NCBI GenBank assembly: GCA_964565335.1
Contig: CAZMEN010000003.1
Location: 29,969 to 93,968, forward strand
Length of the DNA stretch: 64,000 nt
Direction: 5' to 3'
Source of the DNA: Litorimonas sp964565335
GTDB taxonomy: Bacteria > Pseudomonadota > Alphaproteobacteria > Caulobacterales > Maricaulaceae
Shown here: positions 8,981 through 16,589 of the stretch, in pieces
Layout: every line of letters begins with the position of its first letter
How positions within the stretch are numbered: position 1 is the first letter of the stretch
Program-made: the position numbers and the translations under genes
The notes under the pieces: model-generated
The model's database searches: none
Seen by the model: only the letters and a program-made list of their open reading frames with translations
Told to the model about the DNA's origin: nothing

Positions 8981-9555
8981 GGTTTCCACAAGATAGATTT
9001 GTCCTGTCGGGCAACTCAGCCTTTTTAAAATGAAAGCCAACATTTTTGAACGCACCCACATAAAGTGGACAGCCCGTGAGAGCCATCTCCCGATGGAGAC
9101 CAAATAGTTTTAATGTTTTACGAGAGTTGACTCTCACGGCAGAGATTTTTGTGTGAGGGCCTCTTAATCCCGAAGTCATGGCGGTACGATAGCTGTCGCT
9201 ACCTGACCACGCCGGTTGGGCCTAACGCCTCACAAAGACCCGGCACAGTCGAAGTCATAAGCTCCGATGCTCAGCCTCACCGCCCCGCTAATAACAAACC
9301 TACGCGATTGCTTGTTCAAGTGAATTTGCCTTGTATTTGCGAGGGGCAAAAACTGGAGCAAAATTACACGCATTAGCGAGAACTGGATGAATATAGCGCG
9401 GGTTGGGGAAGGTGAGGATTGAGTTTTTTTAAAGCGCGGTATTATTGCGTTTAGGGGTGTTTTAAGCGAGAATTGTACACTCTTTGATTTAAACTCAAAT
9501 TAGACATTTGGCTCATAGATGTTTAGGGAACTGTTCAGTTAGTTGAGGAAATAGA
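8981..9555. other. Intergenic region of 575 bp, transition to AT-rich island
   Basis: No convincing gene. The first part (about 9000-9250) carries strong inverted repeats described as a candidate RNA. From about 9420 the sequence becomes AT-rich, matching the orphan gene that follows. The TGCGTA/TACGCA composite element of the other promoters is not present. No transposase, terminal repeats or tRNA were recognised at the edges. Confidence 0.6.
9074..9234. ncRNA. Candidate structured RNA of unknown class (strand undetermined)
   Basis: Two domains of complementary arms are visible. Domain 1: CCGTGAGAG (9074-9082) pairs perfectly with CTCTCACGG (9131-9139) and directly abuts a CCATC/GATGG hairpin (9083-9096, loop TCCC). 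Domain 2: TGTGAGG (9152-9158) pairs with CCTCACA (9228-9234), enclosing GGCG (9180-9183)/CGCC (9210-9213) and a GGTACGA/TCG-C-TACC hairpin (9183-9203). It matches no RNA family I know (not tRNA, 6S, SRP, RNase P or tmRNA as far as I can see). Either strand could be transcribed. Confidence 0.35.
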
Positions 9556-10413
9556 TTGGCAGATTGTGGGTATTCGGAAACCAATGTAGTTTGGGCGTTT
9601 ATGATGGATTTGTTTCATCATAAATACATCTCAAAACTTCCATTTGCACCTACTCAAAATCTAGAATATTGCCTCGGCTTTGATGGTGCGTATCATTTGG
9701 ACCAACCATTATTTGGTTCTTTTTTACCAGGTATATGTTTAGATGAACAGGCGTTTAAAGAGTGCTTAGAAATCGCTCACAGAAAAATGCCTGATTATAT
9801 TTGTCATACATTTTTACAATTCAAACGTCCAAGCTGCATGAAAATATCAACAGCAAAAGAATGGAATTCGTGGGGTAAAGAATATTTTCGATTTAGAACT
9901 GATTTAGAACAACAACATGTATTGGAAAAAATAGAGAGTCTGTGGGGGAATCAGGTTTTGACAGGATATGTTTGTCCTGCAATTGAGGGATTTGATAACC
10001 TAAAAATGGCCACTGAAAGTCATGAGGTTATTGAAAAAAGTAGATTTGTTTTACCTTCTCAAATGAAAGGGCACAGAGTATTTTCTTATGTAGATGCATC
10101 CTCAGCAGGAAAAGTGCATTCTGAGGTGGAAGAAGTCAATCCCAGTTCCTTCCAAGAAAAGTTGAATCAGGTTAGAGAAGAAAATCGTCCTCAAAATGTT
10201 GTTGAAATTGTTGAAAAGATATCTTCACAAATCGCAATAGCTACTCGGAAATGGGATTCGGACGCTTATTTGCCATTTGAACGATGGTCAGAGTTTGAAG
10301 TGTTGCGAGAGCGATTTACATCAAATTATGATGAAGACGAATATCTTAATGCTCTTGGTACGATACTAGCATTTGAAAAGGCCTTTGATATGAAGGTTCA
10401 TCTGTTTCGATGA
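9556..10413 (+). CDS. AT-rich orphan protein, possible PD-(D/E)XK-like fold
   Basis: A 285-residue protein starting with TTG, supported by a well-placed GAGGAA at 9545-9550. Composition is far more AT-rich than its neighbours, with AAA/GAA/ATT-type codons, which suggests recent transfer. I do not recognise the family. E37, D43 (LGFDGAY) and Q88-F-K90 (FLQFKRP) could form a PD-(D/E)XK-type nuclease site, but this is a weak pattern match. It has no evident link to steroid metabolism and interrupts the cluster; a cargo or defence gene is possible. Confidence 0.65.
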   Translation: MADCGYSETNVVWAFMMDLFHHKYISKLPFAPTQNLEYCLGFDGAYHLDQPLFGSFLPGICLDEQAFKECLEIAHRKMPDYICHTFLQFKRPSCMKISTAKEWNSWGKEYFRFRTDLEQQHVLEKIESLWGNQVLTGYVCPAIEGFDNLKMATESHEVIEKSRFVLPSQMKGHRVFSYVDASSAGKVHSEVEEVNPSSFQEKLNQVREENRPQNVVEIVEKISSQIAIATRKWDSDAYLPFERWSEFEVLRERFTSNYDEDEYLNALGTILAFEKAFDMKVHLFR

Positions 10414-10444
10414 TGCAAGTGAAGCTGATGACTCTAACAAAACC

Positions 10445-11518
10445 CTACTCCGCAGCCTCAACCCAAGGGTCGCGTTTCGTCCCCTTCGTAATCCAATGCC
10501 CATTTGATTTCGCTTGATAGGCCTTCACATCTTTACGCGGATTATAGAACTGTTTGTACCACAAGCGCGCCTTACCAAACGGGCCGTCGCCGACGACTTG
10601 CATGATGGAGAGGCATGGCGCTTTATTGGCCCAGACATCAAAGTCTTGGAGGAGGGCCATTTTGGAACCTTCTTGGAAGGCTGGTACGGCGGCTTTGTCT
10701 TCTTCGCTCATCGGGAAGTTTGGCGGCTCGACCATGAGGCCGTGCCACGCCCGCACTTTGCCGTCCTCAATCGGTGTGTGGCAAATCATCATGAGCGAGC
10801 TGTAATAGCCATTCATCCGAGAGAGCAGCAGGCCGGGGCCTGTGTACCAAGTGTCATTGGTCATGACTTCATCAGAGAGTGTGCGGTGGCCCGCCGCTAA
10901 TAACTGACGGATGACATGATCATCACAGGTGCTCTCAAACAGCTCCATATCGGTTGAGCCGTGAATGGGGCCAAGGTGAGCCTTGTCTGTCATATTGTCG
11001 ATGATTTCCTGCGGGTGACAGTCGAGCGTACCGAGGTGGTCAACGTTCCAATTGACCCATTTCTCATCTTCCCATTCGGGCAGGGGGTGAGGCTCAAAAT
11101 CAGGTTCGCCTTCTTCTTCGTCATGCCACATCAGGATGAGCCCGCCCCATTCTTGGACAGGGTAACTCCGGATTTTAGCCGCCTTGGGGATAGGCGCGGG
11201 CGAATAGGGGATTTCATTACACATTCCGTCAGGGCCGAATTTCCACGCATGATAAGGGCAGCGAATATCATCGCCCTCAATCTGCTTGCCATCCATTACG
11301 ATGTACGAACTCTCATTCTTTGCCAGATGAGTTTTCATATGGGGGCAATAGGCATCCATCACGACGACACGTCCGCTTTCGCCGCGATACATTATGAGGT
11401 CGCGTCCAAAATAGCGTAGCGGGATAGGTTTATTGGTGGCGTCTTTGGCCTCGCCCACCATAAACCAACCTCGGGGGAAGGTGAACTCGCCAATGCCATA
11501 TTCTGCTGTGGTTGCCAT
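10445..11518 (-). CDS. kshA: KshA-like Rieske oxygenase (3-ketosteroid 9-alpha-hydroxylase oxygenase component)
   Basis: A 357-residue Rieske terminal oxygenase. The cluster ligands are C58-x-H60 and C87-x2-H90, and the iron site is IIDNMTDKAH with H181 and H186. The sequence follows actinobacterial KshA throughout: DAYCPHM, RSYPVQEWGGLILMWHDE, EIIDN(M/V)TD.AH, FQEGSK..LLQD.DVW and RLWYKQFY. KshA 9-alpha-hydroxylates androstadienedione-type steroids, which with delta1-dehydrogenation opens ring B. A GGAGG site precedes the ATG. It lies 24 bp after the OYE-like gene and is probably cotranscribed from the composite element at 12805-12895. No KshB reductase is seen in the window. The C-terminal extension after residue 330 is unremarkable. 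Confidence 0.85.
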   Translation of the reverse strand: MATTAEYGIGEFTFPRGWFMVGEAKDATNKPIPLRYFGRDLIMYRGESGRVVVMDAYCPHMKTHLAKNESSYIVMDGKQIEGDDIRCPYHAWKFGPDGMCNEIPYSPAPIPKAAKIRSYPVQEWGGLILMWHDEEEGEPDFEPHPLPEWEDEKWVNWNVDHLGTLDCHPQEIIDNMTDKAHLGPIHGSTDMELFESTCDDHVIRQLLAAGHRTLSDEVMTNDTWYTGPGLLLSRMNGYYSSLMMICHTPIEDGKVRAWHGLMVEPPNFPMSEEDKAAVPAFQEGSKMALLQDFDVWANKAPCLSIMQVVGDGPFGKARLWYKQFYNPRKDVKAYQAKSNGHWITKGTKRDPWVEAAE

Positions 11519-11542
11519 AATATCCTCCGTCTATTTCTTATA

Positions 11543-12784
11543 TCACGCCGTTGAGGCGGGTGTAGTGTTTAATTCAGGGGCGTGGCCGCGATGGCCGCCC
11601 TCTTCGACACAGGCTGTTCCGCCTGGTGTGTACATCATCGTCACGCATTGATTGCAGGCAGTGCAGCCCGAATTGCGAATATTGCCCGATTGCATCGCAT
11701 TTATCAGATTCGGATCAAAGATGAGAGCACGCCCAAGACCGAGCGCATCGAAGCCCTCATTCATGACTTTATTGACATTATCCATAGTCTGCGCCCCGCC
11801 CAAATAACAGAGCGGCATATCCACGGCCGCGCGGATTTGCTGGGCTGGGTCTAGGGAATAAAGCTGTTTGAATTGCTTATCCGGCTCTTTGCTTTTGGGC
11901 TGCATCATCATGCCAAGGCGGACAATCAGATTTTTGGGTTTGACCGATGATTTGGGCAAAGGATTACCAAACATGGTATCAATGCTTTCGACATTTAATC
12001 CATTAGAGAGCTGCGCCATGTGCGCGCCTGTGCTTTGCAGGATTTTGGCAATCTCAATCCCTTCGGTGACGGTATTGCCGCCCTCTTTCCCATCGGTCTG
12101 GCTGTATTTCACCGTAACGGCCATGTCTTTGCCGACCGCGTCCAGAACTTTGGAGAGGACCTCGGCGGGGAATTTCATCCGGTTCTGGATTGTCCCACCA
12201 TAATCGTCTTTGCGTGAATTATAAAAAGGCGTGATAAACTGCGCGAGGAGATAGCCGTGCCCCATGTGAATTTCCACGGCATCAAAGCCAGCCTCTTTGG
12301 CATGAAGGGCGGCTCGGACAAATTCATCGGCAATGGCGTCCATATCATTGCGGTCCATTTTACGCTTCATATAACGTCCGGTCATAACGCCGAATTTGTT
12401 AAAGCCCCCATTGGCCGAAATAGGTTTCATAGTTGAAAAGTCTTTGGGCAGGAATGTAAAAGATCCTGCATGGGTGATTTGTGCTTGCGCCGCTGCTCCG
12501 TGTTTATGGACCCTGTCAGTGAGGGATTTGAAATCCGCGACAGTGTCCGCCGAGAGGTGCGCCTGATCGACAAAGGTTTGGCCATCTTTAGACGTCGCGC
12601 AATAAGCCACCGTTGTCATGGCCGCGCCGCCTTCAGCCATCCGTTCGTGGAAACTGGCCAATCCTTTGGAAATCACACCCCCTTTGCACATACCTTCATT
12701 TGTCGCCGCTTTGATAAAACGGTTGCGTAATGTCAGAGGGCCGATGGTCAGCGGCGTAAAGGCTTTTGAGGCAGAAGCTGTCAT
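11543..12784 (-). CDS. NADH:flavin oxidoreductase (old yellow enzyme-like)
   Basis: A 413-residue protein whose first 350 residues form an OYE/2,4-dienoyl-CoA-reductase-type FMN barrel: LTIGPLTLRNRFIKAA, the AQITHAGS strand, and VEIHMGHGYLLAQF with the His/His substrate pair. YGGTIQNR and LGLGRALIFDPNL follow. The C-terminal CTACNQC with nearby cysteines may hold an iron-sulfur cluster, but a full second domain is absent. The ATG at 12784 is chosen; the longer reading frame runs into the promoter element. A double-bond reduction of an enone steroid or acyl-CoA is likely. Transcribed with kshA. Confidence 0.8.
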   Translation of the reverse strand: MTASASKAFTPLTIGPLTLRNRFIKAATNEGMCKGGVISKGLASFHERMAEGGAAMTTVAYCATSKDGQTFVDQAHLSADTVADFKSLTDRVHKHGAAAQAQITHAGSFTFLPKDFSTMKPISANGGFNKFGVMTGRYMKRKMDRNDMDAIADEFVRAALHAKEAGFDAVEIHMGHGYLLAQFITPFYNSRKDDYGGTIQNRMKFPAEVLSKVLDAVGKDMAVTVKYSQTDGKEGGNTVTEGIEIAKILQSTGAHMAQLSNGLNVESIDTMFGNPLPKSSVKPKNLIVRLGMMMQPKSKEPDKQFKQLYSLDPAQQIRAAVDMPLCYLGGAQTMDNVNKVMNEGFDALGLGRALIFDPNLINAMQSGNIRNSGCTACNQCVTMMYTPGGTACVEEGGHRGHAPELNTTPASTA

Positions 12785-12804
12785 GTGAATTATATAAATC
12801 TCAC

Positions 12805-12895
12805 TGCGCAATAAATCACGCAAAAAATGATGATTATCTATGAATTGTGTGTTATTTGGCTTTAATTGCGTAGAAAACACAAAAAATATTACGCA
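12805..12895. promoter_or_regulatory. Composite hexamer element A (OYE-kshA / MFS divergent promoter)
   Basis: Hexamers TGCGCA at 12805, TGCGTA at 12867 and TACGCA at 12890 lie between the divergent OYE and MFS genes. Spacings are 62 and 23 bp, each 1 bp short of the 63/24 seen elsewhere. The stretch between the last two is A-rich, as at the other sites. Taken as a slightly divergent copy of the shared operator. Confidence 0.5.
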
Positions 12896-12916
12896 TCAGG
12901 GAAAATAAATCAGCGC

Positions 12917-14212
12917 ATGACCGAAACATACGACCCAACACCGAGTAGCCGCAAATATGCGTGGTTCGTCCTTTTCATGATGGTGCTTCTTTACTTTGTA
13001 AACTACGCTGATCGGACCTTGGCGAATGCCTTGCTCGAAAAGATCAAAGAGACTTATCAAGTCTCCGATACCTATATGGGTTTCGTGATTGGCCCGGCCT
13101 TTGCCTTTATTTATTGTCTTGCCGCTATTCCGATTGCAAGATTTGCTGATCGCAATAACCGTGTTCGAATCATCGCCGTTGGGGCTGTCGTTTGGAGTCT
13201 TTTCACAATACTTTCAGGCCTCGCTAAAACGCCTGAAATGTTTGCGCTTTCGCGGTTCGGGGTGGGGGTTGGTGAGGCCGCCTTTCTCGCTCCTGCATAT
13301 TCTTTATTGTCTGATTATTTTCCGCCCAAGCGGCGCGCTTTCGCTTTCGCAATTATGAACCTTGGTGTTTATTTTGGCGGCGCCTTCGGCAATATTGGAG
13401 GTACGGCTTTGGCCGCCAATTATGATTGGCAAACCACCTTCTTGGCTTTGGGCGGCCCCGGTATATTACTGGCGGCTTTAACGGTCCTCTTTGTTCGGGA
13501 GCCAAAGCGCGGACGTCTCGATCCGGGCGACGGGGCGTCAAAACCACAAGTTCAATTTTCCGCGGTATATAAAGCGTTGATGGGGACACCAGCATTTAAA
13601 TATCTAACCTATGCTGCTTTCCTGGGCGGGTTTTCGACGATAGCCTTTGGAAGCTGGGCGATAGCCATGTTCGAGCGCATCTTCGATATTTCTAATCAGT
13701 CTGCCGGTGCGCGTTACGGGACGGCGGCTCTTCTTGCTGGCATGGCAGGGGTTTTGCTCATGGGGTTTTTGTGTGATTTATTGTCCAAGAAATATGCTCG
13801 CGCGCCTTATATATTATCCTCATTCGGGCTCTTAGGGTTTACGGTGATAGCCATCGGCATGTGCTTTTCAAATGAGGTGGGGCTGGCCACGGCTTTAATT
13901 TATCCCGCCAGTATTTTGGGAGCAGGGTGGGTCGTGGCAGTTCAGGCCGCACTGCAAGATTTATTACCTGCTGAGTTGCGGGCCACAGCAACATCCATTT
14001 GGGCCTTTGCTCTAACATTTGCAGGGCTGGTTTTAGGGGTATTAGTCGTCGGCTGGGCGAATGATTATTTCAGTGCCCAATATGGTGCAGACGCCATACG
14101 CTACTCTATGGCTCTGACGCTCTCAGGCGGTATCCCTGCGGCATGGTATATTTTCCGGGCAGGAAAGACTGCCGTGGCAGGGCAGCAGTCTTTGGCCCAT
14201 CAGTTCAGTTAG
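12917..14212 (+). CDS. MFS transporter (spinster-like)
   Basis: About 431 residues with twelve predicted hydrophobic segments. The first transmembrane helix carries FVNYADRTLANALL, and ARFADRNNRVRIIAVG forms the loop 2-3 signature of the major facilitator superfamily. The pattern resembles the spinster-like family common in alphaproteobacterial degradation clusters. The ATG at 12917 is used; the TTG at 12866 falls on the regulatory hexamer. Probably moves a steroid or its acidic breakdown product across the inner membrane; direction and substrate are not determined by sequence. Confidence 0.8.
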   Translation: MTETYDPTPSSRKYAWFVLFMMVLLYFVNYADRTLANALLEKIKETYQVSDTYMGFVIGPAFAFIYCLAAIPIARFADRNNRVRIIAVGAVVWSLFTILSGLAKTPEMFALSRFGVGVGEAAFLAPAYSLLSDYFPPKRRAFAFAIMNLGVYFGGAFGNIGGTALAANYDWQTTFLALGGPGILLAALTVLFVREPKRGRLDPGDGASKPQVQFSAVYKALMGTPAFKYLTYAAFLGGFSTIAFGSWAIAMFERIFDISNQSAGARYGTAALLAGMAGVLLMGFLCDLLSKKYARAPYILSSFGLLGFTVIAIGMCFSNEVGLATALIYPASILGAGWVVAVQAALQDLLPAELRATATSIWAFALTFAGLVLGVLVVGWANDYFSAQYGADAIRYSMALTLSGGIPAAWYIFRAGKTAVAGQQSLAHQFS

Positions 14213-14401
14213 AAGTTAAAGCCTAAGGTCACGCCGTAAGTCGCGGGTGCGCCAAAATAGCCATTCTCTAGTCTGTCAAAGTCTAGACGTTAGCCGATGA
14301 AGTTGGAGATATATTCGTTGTCGACTATACTCTGGCTCAAAATATTAACTTAACTTTGTTTCTCCCAATTTGAATAGCGGTTAGAGTAATTCGTCCATTG
14401 A
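14209..14401 (-). pseudogene. Remnant of a TonB-dependent receptor C-terminus
   Basis: On the minus strand, translation just before 14209 gives NGYFGAPATYGVTLGFNF and stop, nearly matching the end of the intact receptor at 16590 (NGFFGAPATYGVTLGLDF). Upstream, NEYISNFIG aligns with KEYLTNFID but is followed by an in-frame TAA. Further up, NYSNRY (14374-14391) matches NYSDRY of the receptor with the intervening residues deleted. It overlaps the MFS stop. The remaining sequence to 14552 holds no gene; a CGCTC/GAGCG hairpin at 14493-14512 is the only structure seen. Confidence 0.7.
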
Positions 14402-14552
14402 CTATTATGTGGGCTTGGGACTGAGCTTTGTAGCTCTAATATACCTACGCCGAACTATTTCTTCTTTAACGTGCTCAAGAGTGTATTTCTCTCGCTCGTT
14501 TGGAGGAGAGCGGTTGTCTTATCGGTCAATCCCCTTGGGCAAGGTTTTAGAT

Positions 14553-15521
14553 TTAGATGATATAGTCCGACATGCGCTGCATGACCCAAAACATGGCGAT
14601 TGATGAGAGACTATAGGTTAGGAAAATTTCTGTTTTCCGAAGTGTCTCTTTTCCAACTTTTACGATAAAAAACAATATAATAAGGGCCACACCGATAACA
14701 GCGAATTGGCCGAGTTCTACACCGAGGTTGAAGAATAAAAGCGCGAGTAGTTCCGTTTCTTTGGGTAGACCTATCTCTGACAACGCGCTTGCAAAGCCGC
14801 AACCATGTATCAGGCCGATGATAAAACTGATGAGATAAGGGCGCCGTGTCGCGAGGCTTTTATGCCCGCGTTGTTTGTGGATGATTTCTATGCCTAGCAT
14901 AACGATACTCGCCGCAATCAAAATTTCTATAGGTCGGGTAGGGGTGTTCAGCATGCCAAAGGCTGCAAGGCCAAGTGTTATGCTGTGAGCGAGGGTGAAG
15001 GCCGTTGCTACGCCTAATAGCTGACGGCGGGTGACGAGCAGTATCAATCCTATGACAAAAAGCAGGTGATCCCAACCAAAGATAATATGCTCAACGCCGA
15101 TACTAAGATATTGCCCTGTCGCACTTTGCGCTTTGCCGCCAAGATTCATAGTTGGATTTGAAGGTTTTATGAGGGCTGTACGTTTCTCTCCTGAAAGGTA
15201 ACTAATAGAGACAAAAACATCGGTAATCGTACGTTCTAATCCGGGGAGGGATATTTCACCTTCGGTTAGTGTACAGTATAGAGTTGAATGTTCGCTGACG
15301 GACCCTGCTTGCCATGTCATCTGCGGGGTTGTGCTCGTGCACCTTTCCGGAAAAGTGGGGGCTATTCTTAGGCGCTTGCCATCTAGAATAGGTTGTTTCC
15401 AAATTACTGAGAACTTGGAAGGCGCGGCTTCGGTGATACTCAAATAAGAAGGGCGAACCTCATGGGCTTGAGCTGAAAATGCGCTCGCCCAAAACCATAA
15501 TAAAAGCAGCCAGATCCTCAC
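14553..15521 (-). CDS. HupE/UreJ family membrane protein
   Basis: A 322-residue protein with a signal peptide (AFSAQAHE cleavage region), a periplasmic domain of about 150 residues, and then six or so membrane segments. GWDHLLFVIGLILL, FTLAHSITLGLAAFG and IGLIHGCGFASAL carry the HupE/UreJ_2 histidine motifs. It starts with GTG overlapping the stop of the parvulin gene (GTGA). HupE-like proteins are often linked to metal transport, but this subtype commonly sits with parvulin and DUF3604 genes, and its role is unknown. It lies where a second SDR/TonB copy appears to have been lost. Confidence 0.8.
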   Translation of the reverse strand: MRIWLLLLWFWASAFSAQAHEVRPSYLSITEAAPSKFSVIWKQPILDGKRLRIAPTFPERCTSTTPQMTWQAGSVSEHSTLYCTLTEGEISLPGLERTITDVFVSISYLSGEKRTALIKPSNPTMNLGGKAQSATGQYLSIGVEHIIFGWDHLLFVIGLILLVTRRQLLGVATAFTLAHSITLGLAAFGMLNTPTRPIEILIAASIVMLGIEIIHKQRGHKSLATRRPYLISFIIGLIHGCGFASALSEIGLPKETELLALLFFNLGVELGQFAVIGVALIILFFIVKVGKETLRKTEIFLTYSLSSIAMFWVMQRMSDYII

Positions 15522-16345
15522 TCTCCTGAGCCTTCAATATCCACTTTATATTTATTAATCAGAGTTTTAAGACGCGTTTGATTGGCAGACATTAATGCTT
15601 CTTCTTGCCACAGTCTTTTGACATCCTCTTTAACATCTTCGAATTTAGGAATAGCTCTGTCGGAAATGCTATCGATACGAATGAGGTGTAGGCCAAAAGC
15701 AGATTCAACAGGGCCTTGCCAGTTTTGGTCCGAAGCCTCAAAAATACTATTTGCGAACTCTGGCCCGAAAAGACGGCTGACTTCTATAAGGCTTAGAGAC
15801 TCAAATTGCCGTTTCATAATAAAAGGATCACCCAGAGATTTCCAATCTGTTGTTTTCGTTTTTTGAATGAGTGTTTGAGCTTTTATCTCAAGGTTATTTC
15901 CATGCACTTCGGGGCTTAGATATATATGAGAAAATTCGCGTTTTTCGGGACGGATAAAGCTCTCAATATTGGTTTTAAAATAGGCTTCTAATTCAATTTC
16001 ATCGGGCAGAGCTGGGGCATCCACATTTTCTATGAGAAAACGCATTTTCTGCGCAAGGCGGCGGCGAATGATTGTGTCATTTTCGCCTAGGCCCATGCGT
16101 TCTGCTTCGCGCACCAGGGCTTCTTCTTCAACATAAGAAAAAAGGAGAGCCTTCAGATCGTCATCCGTCGGTTTCCGACGGTTTTCGCCTGCAAAAATTA
16201 AGGACTGCCTTTCCATCTCTTCTGTACTGACGGTAATCGTATAATCCGTTTTGGCGATATGGTTTTGCCATAGGTTATGCCCAGCAAATAACAGCGCTCC
16301 AAAAATGATAAAGTGAACCAAAGGCTCGTGTCGTAATTTAGTCAT
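15518..16345 (-). CDS. Parvulin-type peptidyl-prolyl cis-trans isomerase
   Basis: A 275-residue protein with one N-terminal hydrophobic anchor (LVHFIIFGALLFAG), a helical SurA/PpiD-like region, and a parvulin domain around REFSHIYLSPE to GPVESAFGLHLIRI. It probably acts as a membrane-tethered foldase in the periplasm. Its stop overlaps the start of the HupE-like gene, so the two are an operon. The closely spaced TonB receptor gene upstream could be a client, but that is only suggested by context. Confidence 0.8.
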   Translation of the reverse strand: MTKLRHEPLVHFIIFGALLFAGHNLWQNHIAKTDYTITVSTEEMERQSLIFAGENRRKPTDDDLKALLFSYVEEEALVREAERMGLGENDTIIRRRLAQKMRFLIENVDAPALPDEIELEAYFKTNIESFIRPEKREFSHIYLSPEVHGNNLEIKAQTLIQKTKTTDWKSLGDPFIMKRQFESLSLIEVSRLFGPEFANSIFEASDQNWQGPVESAFGLHLIRIDSISDRAIPKFEDVKEDVKRLWQEEALMSANQTRLKTLINKYKVDIEGSGE

Positions 16346-16498
16346 GGAACCTACTTAGCTTTATACCAAATTTGAGAGATTTAGCTGTGCTTTGCATTGT
16401 TGGAGACGAATTTGGATGATGTTTTGTTACCATTTTATAGGAAGAGATGACGCTCCCATCAAAAGCCTATCTATCTTCTTAGTTGGCCTTTTAAGAGT

Positions 16499-16534
16499 TT
16501 AGAAACAATAGTTACCATCATTGGCGACAAGAAC
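16499..16534 (-). pseudogene. Remnant of an SDR C-terminus
   Basis: Reading the minus strand gives VLVANDGNYCF and stop, against VLVANGGSYCF at the end of the intact SDR at 18883. By my count 30 of 36 bases match, then similarity stops. It sits downstream of the TonB receptor just as the intact SDR sits upstream of it, pointing to a lost tandem copy. The rest of the 16346-16589 gap shows no gene. Confidence 0.6.
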
Positions 16535-16589
16535 GCGTCTGCTTTCGCCGCAATGTATGACCAAGTTCCTTCTTTGGTAGCCGCAATCT

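Noticed and set aside
9152..9234. tRNA-like outline on either strand
   Set aside because: The ends pair, but there is no proper anticodon arm or T-loop consensus, and the acceptor stem has a bulge.
9149..9376. Open reading frame across the stem-rich region
   Set aside because: It has no start signal and the sequence looks like structured RNA rather than protein.
14493..14512. CGCTC/GAGCG hairpin as a terminator
   Set aside because: No T-run follows and the stem is only 5 bp.
14409..14603. Open reading frame of 64 codons
   Set aside because: No ribosome site, no recognisable family, and it runs into the 3' end of the HupE-like gene on the other strand.
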